Part shown: positions 1 through 8,079 of the stretch, piece after piece
Layout of the letters: each line of letters opens with the position of its first letter
How positions within the stretch are numbered: the stretch's first letter is position 1
NCBI GenBank assembly: GCA_016292745.1
Contig: JAEDFO010000001.1
Span: 124,001 to 188,000 of the forward strand
DNA length: 64,000 nt
Direction of reading: 5' to 3'
Source of the DNA: Muribaculaceae bacterium
GTDB taxonomy: Bacteria > Bacteroidota > Bacteroidia > Bacteroidales > Muribaculaceae
Program-made: the position numbers and the translations under genes
Notes under the pieces: model-generated
What the model was told of the DNA's origin: nothing
The model's input: the letters and a program-made list of their open reading frames with translations, nothing else
Database searches by the model: none

Positions 1-307
1 TGTTTGATGCACAGAACTCCGGACTTAAATAATCTATCTCCAGCGAAAGATACAGATTAATTCTATCGCCATAGCATCCTTTGAGCCGATTGAATTCTTT
101 AATGTAAGAATCGACTGCCTCAAATTTCATATTGCACGACGATGCAATAGGGACAGGCGAATGTGGTGTAAATCCGTAATGATGAAAACCCTTTGCAATT
201 GCCGATGTAACAAAATTTTCCATTATATCTCTGCCATCACAGAATTGTGTATGGGAATGGAAATTATATCTGGTATCGTTACTGGCAATTATATCTAAAA
301 AATTCAT
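1..307 (-). CDS. PHP-domain phosphoesterase, histidinol-phosphatase-like (partial, N-terminal part)
   Basis: The reading frame starts at ATG 307 and runs off the left edge of the window, so only about 102 N-terminal residues are visible. They show the PHP metal-binding signature: His17-x-His19 (FHSHTQFCDG), Asp24, His49 in GFTPHSP and a Glu in LEIDY near residue 91. This pattern is typical of HisJ/HisK-type histidinol-phosphate phosphatases and related PHP hydrolases. The last step of histidine synthesis is therefore possible, but substrate cannot be told from a fragment. The start lies 2 bases after the cstA stop on the same strand, so it is probably the last gene of the TPR-floA-cstA transcription unit. 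Confidence 0.8.
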   Translation of the reverse strand, partial: MNFLDIIASNDTRYNFHSHTQFCDGRDIMENFVTSAIAKGFHHYGFTPHSPVPIASSCNMKFEAVDSYIKEFNRLKGCYGDRINLYLSLEIDYLSPEFCASN

Positions 308-309
308 AT

Positions 310-1815
310 TCAGTTATTAATAATTGTCTTGTACTGTTTGGTTTTTGCAATGAAGACAAATAATAATGTTAATGTAATTACTGCTGCTGTAATTATTGAA
401 ATGTAATAATCGATGGATATTGCCGTATAGTTAAACTTGGTTGAAAGCCATTCAGCTAATGAGTTATCCAATGAAAAGCCTTCAGGAGCAAAAATTATAT
501 ACGAAATACATACCATGGTCATGAATAATGACGGCAATAATGCAAAAATATATCTACGGCCGTTTCGTTTAAGATAAACTGTAACAGCCCATAGAGAAAA
601 CATTGCCAAGGTTTGATTACACCATCCAAAATATCGCCAAAGGACAGTAAAATCAATTTTCATAACTATAAATGTAAGCACAAATATTGGTAATGATATG
701 GATAATCGATGCCATAACTTAGATTGTTTAATCTTCAAGATATCGGCTACAATCAATCTGGCGCTTCTCAACGCAGTATCACCAGAGGAAATAGGAGCAA
801 CAATAACACCAAGAACAGCCAATACACCGCCCACTGTGCCAAGCCATTCTCGCGACAAGGTATTTACCAATGGTGATGCGCTCTTCGATTGATGCAGGAA
901 ATCGGACAATGCACTGAAATCGCCTCTGAAAAATGCAATTGCAGCAGCAGCCCAGATGAGAGCAACAATCCCTTCTGCAACCATAGCTCCGTAAAATACA
1001 GGACGGGAATATTTCTCATTTTTCAGACATCGTGCCATCATTGGCGTCTGGGTTGCATGGAATCCGGATATTGCACCACACGCTATTGATACAAACATCA
1101 ATGGAAACATTCGGTTGGTTTCTGGATTTACAAAACGGTTTTGTAATCCAGTTGAAAACTCTGGAATGAATTCCAACTTACTGGAAATCAAAACAATTAG
1201 AATCCCGACTGCCATAAACAACAATGCAAAACCAAAAACAGGATATAATCGGCCAACAAGCTTGTCGATAGGCAACAATGACGCAAGAATAAAATAGACG
1301 AAAATTACAAAAATCCAAAAATCTGTTGTCAGAATACCACCGGCAACACCTGCAGTGAGTAATTTCAGAAGTTCTGCCGGATTTATGACAAATACAGCAG
1401 CCACAAGTATCATTAAAAGTAAAGCAAACAAGCGCATGCAATGCTTAACCGTAATGCCTAATTCATTTCCGATAATCTCCGGAATGGAAGTACCGTCACT
1501 TCTAACACAAATTACTCCTGTAAGGAAATCGTGCACGCCACCGGCAAAGATGGTGCCCAGTGATATCCAAAGGAACGCTGCCGGCCCATATTGGATGCCC
1601 ATAATTGCCCCAAAAATAGGACCCAAACCAGCAATATTAAGAAATTGGATAAGAAAAACTTTCCATGTTGGCATCGGAACGAAGTCAACACCGTCAGTTC
1701 TGGTATATGCAGGCACACTGCGGTTATTATCAACACCGAATACTTTCTCTACGAAACTGCCATAGAAAAAGTATCCAACTATAAGAACAGCCAGAGCAAT
1801 AAGGAATGAATACAT
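310..1815 (-). CDS. cstA: CstA-family carbon starvation protein / peptide or pyruvate transporter
   Basis: This 501-residue polytopic inner-membrane protein starts at ATG 1815. It opens with a hydrophobic segment and has the CstA sequence NIAGLGPIFGAIMG near residue 60, an early HDFLTG motif and a conserved core around SGFHATQTPM. CstA proteins import peptides or pyruvate under carbon limitation; which substrate applies here is not visible. It is shorter than the roughly 700-residue E. coli CstA, as is usual for Bacteroidota members. It lies 27 bases after floA with no promoter on this strand in the gap, and 2 bases before the PHP gene, so it is probably co-transcribed with both. Confidence 0.92.
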   Translation of the reverse strand: MYSFLIALAVLIVGYFFYGSFVEKVFGVDNNRSVPAYTRTDGVDFVPMPTWKVFLIQFLNIAGLGPIFGAIMGIQYGPAAFLWISLGTIFAGGVHDFLTGVICVRSDGTSIPEIIGNELGITVKHCMRLFALLLMILVAAVFVINPAELLKLLTAGVAGGILTTDFWIFVIFVYFILASLLPIDKLVGRLYPVFGFALLFMAVGILIVLISSKLEFIPEFSTGLQNRFVNPETNRMFPLMFVSIACGAISGFHATQTPMMARCLKNEKYSRPVFYGAMVAEGIVALIWAAAAIAFFRGDFSALSDFLHQSKSASPLVNTLSREWLGTVGGVLAVLGVIVAPISSGDTALRSARLIVADILKIKQSKLWHRLSISLPIFVLTFIVMKIDFTVLWRYFGWCNQTLAMFSLWAVTVYLKRNGRRYIFALLPSLFMTMVCISYIIFAPEGFSLDNSLAEWLSTKFNYTAISIDYYISIITAAVITLTLLFVFIAKTKQYKTIINN

Positions 1816-1842
1816 ACTAGTCTAAATTTGCAGTGGTTGCGT

Positions 1843-2811
1843 TTATTTCTGGGGTTTTGCAATTGCTTCACGCATTGTGGTATCAGCCTCCATATTTTTC
1901 ATTCTATAGTAATCCATAATGCCGAGATTCCCATTGCGGAATGCTTCTGCCATTGCCTTGGGAACATCGGCTTCTGCCTCAATAACCTTAGCTCGTGCCT
2001 CTTGTGCCTTAGCTATCATTTCCTGTTCGAGGGCTATGGCCATTGCTCTACGCTCTTCGGCCTTGGCTTGCGCTATATTCTTATCGGCTTGTGCTTGATC
2101 GATCTGCAACGTTGCACCAATATTCTTACCTATATCGATGTCGGCGATATCAATCGAAAGAATCTCGAATGCTGTACCTGAATCGAGGCCTTTTTTCAAA
2201 ACGAGTTTGGAAATTGAATCAGGGTTTTCAAGTACCTGTTTATGACTTTCCGACGAGCCGATAGACGAAACAATACCCTCGCCAACACGTGCGAGTACTG
2301 TATCCTCTCCGGCGCCACCCACCAACTGACGGATATTGGCTCGAACTGTCACTCGGGCTTTAGCAATTAGCTGAATACCATCCTTTGCCACGGCAGTTAC
2401 TGGTGGTGTATCTATTACCTTGGGGTTAACTGACATTTGTACAGCATTAAACACATCGCGACCGGCCAAGTCGATGGCTGTAGCCATCTTGAATCCCAAA
2501 TCGATATTTGCCTTTGCTGCCGATACCAACGCATGAACTACTTTCTCAACATTACCGCCTGCAAGATAGTGAGCCTCAAGGTCGTCGCGATTAACTTCAC
2601 TAAGACCTGCCTTATGAGCTTCTATCATTGCCCGTACAATTACATTGGCAGGAACTTTACGAATTCTCATGAGGAAAAGCTGAATCAAGGAAATTCTCAC
2701 ACCCGACACTCGCGCTGATATCCACAAGAAGAAAGGTACGTAATAGAAGAATATTACCAAAAATAAGACTGCAACTAAGCAGAATACGAAAATCACAAAT
2801 TCAGGTCCCAT
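1843..2811 (-). CDS. floA: Flotillin-like protein FloA (UPF0365)
   Basis: The 322-residue product matches FloA in length and order. It has an N-terminal membrane segment (residues about 5-30), then a SPFH/band-7-like domain with VPANVIVRAMIEAHKAGL and GKNIGATLQIDQAQADKNIAQAKAEERR split across it, then an Ala/Glu-rich coiled coil. Flotillins scaffold membrane microdomains and affect membrane fluidity and envelope protein assembly. ATG 2811 lies 1 base after the stop of the upstream TPR gene, so the two are translationally linked. Confidence 0.95.
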   Translation of the reverse strand: MGPEFVIFVFCLVAVLFLVIFFYYVPFFLWISARVSGVRISLIQLFLMRIRKVPANVIVRAMIEAHKAGLSEVNRDDLEAHYLAGGNVEKVVHALVSAAKANIDLGFKMATAIDLAGRDVFNAVQMSVNPKVIDTPPVTAVAKDGIQLIAKARVTVRANIRQLVGGAGEDTVLARVGEGIVSSIGSSESHKQVLENPDSISKLVLKKGLDSGTAFEILSIDIADIDIGKNIGATLQIDQAQADKNIAQAKAEERRAMAIALEQEMIAKAQEARAKVIEAEADVPKAMAEAFRNGNLGIMDYYRMKNMEADTTMREAIAKPQK

Positions 2812-2812
2812 G

Positions 2813-4222
2813 TTATTTTTTGTTTAAGATTTTTCTGATATTGTTTGAAATCTGTTGGATATCTTCCGACAGGCTAATTTGTTCAGCTTCAAGTTTGAGA
2901 ATAGTATCACCCAACGTTGTCGATGCTTTCTTGGCATATTGTTGTCGCAAATCGGCAAGTTTCAATTCAACTGAATTAAGCTTCTTAACTTGCGATTGCC
3001 ACTTTTGTGCCATTGCTCGGCACTCCTTGTTTTTGAAATCGTCGAGTGAAGTATATATGGTATTGTTATTTACAAAGAATTCAAAATCTTTTTTAACCAC
3101 GACACGTTCCATCGAGATATTTCGTACTTCGTCAATTAGCGATGAATAGTCGGCACCTTCTGGCCATGTGTCCTTTATGCTATTGACATGCGAAAGCGCC
3201 TCTAGATTGGGATTTTCAACGCTGTAGTTACTGCGGATATCTGACGGGACAAAAATATATATTGTAAGCGAGTCAGGGATAAGATTCCTGTCAGTAGCCC
3301 ACCACCCCACATTTGTGTATTCATCAATACAAAACATATAATCATCGTAAGGCGAGTTGTATGGCATACCCAAGTTCTGTGGTTTGTAGAAACTACCGTC
3401 GTCGAGATTCTTCGATGATGTGAATATGTCGTAACCACCAATTGAACTATCGGAATTCGAAGCGAAGTACAATGATGTACCATCCGATTTGATATATGGA
3501 CAAATCATATCCCCATCTTCCTCTACAAGATTTTCGTCGAGTACTCTTGGTGCGTCCCAACTACCGTCGAAAAGCTTTGTTGTTTGATAAATATTATAAT
3601 AACCTGTTGTATCTTTTGCCGACCAAAGCATACGGCTTTGCGATTCAGGCATAAACACCGGAGCAATGCACTCCTCTTCCATAGCCGGAAGCACTTCAAC
3701 ATCATTAAGACTGAACGATTCGGGTGAAATCTTGAAGTACTTGAAGAATTTATCTTTAGGTACAATTAGACTGTCAATAATTGCTATGTTCTCAACATGA
3801 TCAAGCATTATCGATGCCTGAGTAATAGTTTGCATATTTGCTTGAAAGGCATTCGGGATGGTCTTCTTCGATTTAGCCATCAATTCGGTGTATTCATCAA
3901 CATAATCATTGGCATCAGAATACTTAAATTGCTTATAGTTGGCAAGTGCCAGAAAATAGGTTGCATCGTTCACCTTTCGGGTCTCGGCATATTTGAAGTA
4001 TTTCTCCGATTCCGAATAACGTTCTTCATAATACAAGCAGACTCCTATCCAATGATTTATTGAGCCGTTTTTGGGGTTCTTTTTATACTGCTCCATAAAC
4101 AAAGGCAAGGCCTCGCTGTATTTACCTTCTGAGTAAAGTTGCTTTGCTGTAGTAAGATTATCGGCAGACGCCGACAAAAACAAGCATGAAAGAATGATAT
4201 ATAATATAAATCTAAATTTCAT
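2813..4222 (-). CDS. Periplasmic TPR plus PD40/WD40-like repeat protein
   Basis: Starting at ATG 4222 the protein is about 469 residues, with signal peptide MKFRFILYIILSCLFLSASA. A longer frame reaches 4300 but would bury this signal and cross the likely promoter. The mature part begins with TPR-like helices (AKQLYSEGKYSEALPLF). The middle has PD40-type blades (SRMLWSAKDTTGYYNIY; SLYFASNSDSSIGGYDIF). The C-terminal 100 residues look coiled-coil. In Bacteroidota such TPR-PD40 proteins usually end in an OmpA peptidoglycan-binding domain (PorE-like), which is absent here. It is followed by floA 1 base later. No specific function can be assigned. Confidence 0.8.
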   Translation of the reverse strand: MKFRFILYIILSCLFLSASADNLTTAKQLYSEGKYSEALPLFMEQYKKNPKNGSINHWIGVCLYYEERYSESEKYFKYAETRKVNDATYFLALANYKQFKYSDANDYVDEYTELMAKSKKTIPNAFQANMQTITQASIMLDHVENIAIIDSLIVPKDKFFKYFKISPESFSLNDVEVLPAMEEECIAPVFMPESQSRMLWSAKDTTGYYNIYQTTKLFDGSWDAPRVLDENLVEEDGDMICPYIKSDGTSLYFASNSDSSIGGYDIFTSSKNLDDGSFYKPQNLGMPYNSPYDDYMFCIDEYTNVGWWATDRNLIPDSLTIYIFVPSDIRSNYSVENPNLEALSHVNSIKDTWPEGADYSSLIDEVRNISMERVVVKKDFEFFVNNNTIYTSLDDFKNKECRAMAQKWQSQVKKLNSVELKLADLRQQYAKKASTTLGDTILKLEAEQISLSEDIQQISNNIRKILNKK

Positions 4223-4234
4223 AATATTTTTTTT

Positions 4235-4266
4235 CAAAATTAGCGAATCGAAAAGATATTTACAAT
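4235..4266 (-). promoter_or_regulatory. Promoter of the TPR-floA-cstA unit
   Basis: On the minus strand a -7 box TAATTTTG (4242-4235) follows a -33-like ATTG (4266-4263) after 20 bases, which fits the Bacteroidetes consensus. It begins exactly at the stop codon of the serine hydrolase gene and predicts a transcript start about 6 bases before ATG 4222, which supports that start. Confidence 0.6.
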
Positions 4267-5444
4267 TATATAAGCCCTTTTTCTCGCAATTCAGCATCAA
4301 TTAATTTTACAAAATCCCACCTGTCGTAATCATTTCTGTTTTCGAGAATAATTATGCTGATTTTTTGTTCCAGATAATAAGCCAAATATGCCTGAAACCC
4401 GCCATTATCTCCAGTATGATAAATCTTAGTGGGAAATCCTGGAGTGCTGTCGATAAAGAATCCGAATCCATAGAAAGTGTTTGGCCGATTCTGATAATTA
4501 CAAAAATCACTGCCGGATACGACAGTAAATTTGGAGTATGCGCTGTCAAGCAAATTCTGAGGAATGATTTTACCTGAATTCAATGCAATATTCCACTTAA
4601 GCAAATCTCGAGCAGTTGAATAGCATCCGCCATCAGCCTTTGTTGCAAAAAATGTTTCTTCACCATAATCATATTCATGCCATTTCTTGCCGGAAGAGTC
4701 GATAATTGGTTTATCAGAAAATATTGTCGGCTTTGATGTGTCACGGTCATCTGATTCCTCGGCACCCTCACAAACATAGCCATGGGCAACATTATCATGA
4801 TGGGCATTGCAGTCGAAGTAGAAACTATTGCACATACCAGCCTTGTCAAATATGTTTTCTTGCTGGAAATCGACAAATGAATGTCCGGATTTTTGTTGAA
4901 TAATGCTATAGAGAATCTGGAATGTTGGATTTATATACTCATAAGCTGTGCCCGGTGTAAAGTGTAGCGAGTGAACAGAGTCAAGATATAATATGCTTTC
5001 TTCATCGGTAGCCTTGAGCATCCACTCTCTGTCATTACGTGGACGGCTGTCAGGAATGCCTGACGAATGGCTCATCAGATGCTTTAACTTCACATCCTTA
5101 AAGACAATTGTATCAACATTTTGCAAGTATTTTAGTATGCGGTCATCAATATTAAGCCTGCCCTCGTTCTGAAGTGATAATATAGATACCGATGTCAGCT
5201 GTTTCGATATCGATGCTATGTTGAAACGCGTAAGACTGTCAATTGCTTGCCCGGAAAGGCAATCGGCCACACCAGCATATTGTTCATACAATATTGAATC
5301 ACCTTTTGCAATAATAATTGCTGCGCCAGGAGCATCAGTTAGATTATAGCGATGTTTAAATTCAGCATCAATTCTTTTGAATTCAACTTGATTACTACAA
5401 GCGAAACAAAGCAACAATGACAATAATGCAAATAATTTATTCAT
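4266..5444 (-). CDS. Serine hydrolase of the beta-lactamase/class C PBP fold, probable lipoprotein
   Basis: This 392-residue protein has a hydrophobic leader ending in LLLCFAC, a plausible but weak lipobox. The catalytic SxxK is Ser78-x-x-Lys81 (ASISKQ), followed by a YxN-like YIN motif and, in place of KTG, a HTGDNGG motif. This set is typical of class C-like serine hydrolases (esterase, D-aminopeptidase or peptidoglycan-trimming enzymes), so antibiotic resistance should not be inferred. ATG 5444 overlaps the yaaA stop by 4 bases (ATGA), indicating translational coupling to the chain upstream. Confidence 0.88.
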   Translation of the reverse strand: MNKLFALLSLLLCFACSNQVEFKRIDAEFKHRYNLTDAPGAAIIIAKGDSILYEQYAGVADCLSGQAIDSLTRFNIASISKQLTSVSILSLQNEGRLNIDDRILKYLQNVDTIVFKDVKLKHLMSHSSGIPDSRPRNDREWMLKATDEESILYLDSVHSLHFTPGTAYEYINPTFQILYSIIQQKSGHSFVDFQQENIFDKAGMCNSFYFDCNAHHDNVAHGYVCEGAEESDDRDTSKPTIFSDKPIIDSSGKKWHEYDYGEETFFATKADGGCYSTARDLLKWNIALNSGKIIPQNLLDSAYSKFTVVSGSDFCNYQNRPNTFYGFGFFIDSTPGFPTKIYHTGDNGGFQAYLAYYLEQKISIIILENRNDYDRWDFVKLIDAELREKGLI

Positions 5445-6211
5445 CTGACAAAAATTAATTCATTATCAACAAATTCAACTGTTTCGAAGTTGCCCATTCC
5501 GAAACATTTAAGTTCATCGATACTGCAGCAACGATTATCAACGAAGAAGCGGGCAAATGAACCGCGCATTTTCTTCAATTCAACAGACGGAAGCATCCTA
5601 AGCCCTTTAGGTCCATGATGCAAGAACCTGACATCGATAAAATTCACGCCAGAATTTCGTAGGATACTCATATCCAACGAATCAGTGGTTTCTTTACTTG
5701 CCAGATTAAGAACTATGGAGTCATCATTTTTTGCAATTTCTATAAGTAGTGGCGTGACTATTGGTTTCCAATAATTTGTCATCGACAAAACGGAGGCTCT
5801 ATTATCATCAATTAGTGTCGACTCAAAATCAAGACGATATTCGCAAATTAAATCGTTCGAATGCAACAAGCCATAAGCTCCTGAGCCTATAAGCAAATGC
5901 GATTGAGCAAATTCACGAGAGGGTTCTGAAAGATTGCCTAAATTATGAAAAGCCTTGAATGCAACACCACTGAAACTGTCGATTGCCATGCCCCTTTCTG
6001 CAGAACCATCGCACAAATGATAAGCTAATTGCTTTGCATGAATGGCTAATTGGGATGAAACCTTAAGATGTTTCGTGATGTCTTCAATATTCATTGCAAG
6101 CAATTTAGATAGCAAATATTTAGCATTAGAGTCAAATACCGGCTTAGTCCCAACCACATGATTGTGATGGGTTATTTTGATTTGCTTGGATGGCGATAGA
6201 ATGAGTTGCAT
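5441..6211 (-). CDS. yaaA: YaaA family peroxide-stress protein (UPF0246)
   Basis: The product of about 256 residues carries the YaaA landmarks: N-terminal LILSPSKQ, a YGLLHSNDLICEYRLDFES block, NLASKE, and the C-terminal KKMRGSFARF motif. In E. coli YaaA limits free intracellular iron during hydrogen peroxide stress and binds DNA; the same role is inferred. ATG 6211 is preferred; an in-frame TTG at 6220 overlapping the mutL stop would add three residues. Its 3' end overlaps the serine hydrolase start by 4 bases. Confidence 0.92.
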   Translation of the reverse strand: MQLILSPSKQIKITHHNHVVGTKPVFDSNAKYLLSKLLAMNIEDITKHLKVSSQLAIHAKQLAYHLCDGSAERGMAIDSFSGVAFKAFHNLGNLSEPSREFAQSHLLIGSGAYGLLHSNDLICEYRLDFESTLIDDNRASVLSMTNYWKPIVTPLLIEIAKNDDSIVLNLASKETTDSLDMSILRNSGVNFIDVRFLHHGPKGLRMLPSVELKKMRGSFARFFVDNRCCSIDELKCFGMGNFETVEFVDNELIFVR

Positions 6212-6216
6212 AAATT

Positions 6217-8079
6217 TCAAGAAAACATTTTAGCAATGTCGTCTACCGACATCACTTTATACACAGGCTTACCGTCAGGAGTGTAATTGGGTTCCTCGAG
6301 CGAAAACAAATCATTCACAAGCTGATTCATCTCGTCGTCGGATAGTGATTTTCCAGATTGAATTGCTGCCTTTCGTGCAATAGTAAGAGCTATATCGCTA
6401 TAAATCTTTGTTGACAGATTATCGCCACAATGAGCAAAGCTGTCAATAACCGAGAGTATCACATCTTTTGAATCTATATTGCGGATAGCAGACGGCACTG
6501 CATTAATCGACCATGTGTTATTTCCAAGAAATCCCATTTCGAATCCAACTGCTTGAATATTGTCGATTGCCGATTCAAGAATTGCATTCTGTGCAGCTGA
6601 CAAATGCAAAACCTCAGGAAACAAAACACTTTGAGAAGAGATAATGCTGTTTTGATGCTGCGACATAAACCTATTATACAAAATAACTGTATGAGCCCTG
6701 TTTTGATCGATAAGCATCAGCCCCAAATTGCTTGATTGTATGATATAGCGATTATTAACTTGCATCAACTTCCTCACAATATCCGTTTCATTGACAAGTT
6801 TGGGCGAAATTGGTTGATTGTCATCAATCAGTGACGACAATTTGCTTTCGAAATTATCTGGCTGTTGCACTTCTCGCTCCGATTTGTCGGATAGGAACGA
6901 ATCGTAAAGCTGCGACCAGTTTTGTGCAGAAGGATTAGCTGATTGCTTAACCGAATGTGACTTAGAACTTGCAGTAAACGGATTGTATGAAGGGTTAACT
7001 GCAATTTTTGGAGCTACAAGATTAGAGGAACCGGTAAATACCGGTATATCAGGGGCATCTTCAGTATCGAAATCTATTGATGGTGCGACACTGAATTTGC
7101 CAAGTGTCTCTTTAACGGCAGCTGATAGGATTTGCCACACCATTTGCTCATTTTCAAACTTTATCTCAGTCTTTGTGGGATGAATATTTACATCTATCGA
7201 AGATGGCTCAACAGTAAAATTCAAAAAATAGTTTGGCTGTTGGTCGTTGGGAATCAACTGCTCGTAGGCAAGCATAATAGCCTTATGGAAATAAGGATGA
7301 CGCATGAAACGGCCATTGACAAACATGAATTGCTGTTGATTTCGTTTACGGGCATTCTCGGGCTTGCATATAAAGCCATTAATTGTAGCAATAGAGGTTG
7401 ACACCTCTACTGGTATAAGCTGAGTATCGAATGAATGGCCGAAAAGGCTGCTGATACGTTGCTTAAGAGTGCCAGGGAGCAAATGGTGAAGAGTAGAATC
7501 GTTATGAACAAGAAGGAACTCAATCTCATGGTTAACTATGGCAAGCCGTTCGAACTCTCTCAGGATGTTGCTCAATTCAACCTGATTGTTCTTTAAGAAC
7601 TTACGACGAGCTGGAACATTAAAGAACAGATTCTTTATCATGAAATTTGTTCCTTTACCATACATGAAAGGTTCTTGTCGTTCTACTTTCGAACCATTTA
7701 TATTTATTACAGTTCCCATTTCATCATCGGCACGTTGTGTGCGCAACTCTACCTGGGCGACTGCACAAATCGAAGCAAGCGCTTCGCCACGGAACCCCAT
7801 GGTGTGCAATGAAAACAAGTCGGATGCCTGACTGATTTTAGAAGTGGAATGGCGCTCGAAAGCCAAGCGTGCATCGGCTGCACTCATCCCACAACCATTA
7901 TCAATGATTTGAATAAGATTCTTGCCAGCCTCCTTAAGTACAATCTGAATAGAAGTTGCTCCAGCGTCGACCGAGTTCTCAACAAGTTCCTTAACCACTG
8001 AGGCCGGACGTTGAATAACTTCACCGGCAGCTATTTGATTAGCCACCGAATCGGGCAATAATCTAATTACATCACTCAT
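6217..8079 (-). CDS. mutL: DNA mismatch repair protein MutL
   Basis: This 620-residue GHKL ATPase acts as the matchmaker of mismatch repair. The N-terminal domain shows all ATP-lid motifs: ELVENSVDAGA (about residues 31-41), DNGCGM (about 60) and GFRGEALASI. A Ser/Pro/Asn-rich linker (about 340-440) precedes the C-terminal dimerisation domain. The endonuclease motif DQHA(x)2E(x)4E is degenerate here: it starts at Asp458 as DQNRAHTV, lacking the His and the Glu. ATG 8079 overlaps the end of the OstA-like gene by 8 bases. The Bacteroidota context of mutL behind envelope genes suggests shared expression rather than shared function. Confidence 0.96.
   Translation of the reverse strand: MSDVIRLLPDSVANQIAAGEVIQRPASVVKELVENSVDAGATSIQIVLKEAGKNLIQIIDNGCGMSAADARLAFERHSTSKISQASDLFSLHTMGFRGEALASICAVAQVELRTQRADDEMGTVININGSKVERQEPFMYGKGTNFMIKNLFFNVPARRKFLKNNQVELSNILREFERLAIVNHEIEFLLVHNDSTLHHLLPGTLKQRISSLFGHSFDTQLIPVEVSTSIATINGFICKPENARKRNQQQFMFVNGRFMRHPYFHKAIMLAYEQLIPNDQQPNYFLNFTVEPSSIDVNIHPTKTEIKFENEQMVWQILSAAVKETLGKFSVAPSIDFDTEDAPDIPVFTGSSNLVAPKIAVNPSYNPFTASSKSHSVKQSANPSAQNWSQLYDSFLSDKSEREVQQPDNFESKLSSLIDDNQPISPKLVNETDIVRKLMQVNNRYIIQSSNLGLMLIDQNRAHTVILYNRFMSQHQNSIISSQSVLFPEVLHLSAAQNAILESAIDNIQAVGFEMGFLGNNTWSINAVPSAIRNIDSKDVILSVIDSFAHCGDNLSTKIYSDIALTIARKAAIQSGKSLSDDEMNQLVNDLFSLEEPNYTPDGKPVYKVMSVDDIAKMFS

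Noticed and set aside
1823..1830. Plus-strand TAAATTTG between floA and cstA
   Set aside because: It points into floA antisense, has no -33 partner and no gene on that strand, so chance is likely.
4266..5444. Beta-lactamase resistance gene
   Set aside because: The protein has SxxK and a YxN-like motif but HTG in place of KTG and matches general serine hydrolases, so resistance is not supported.
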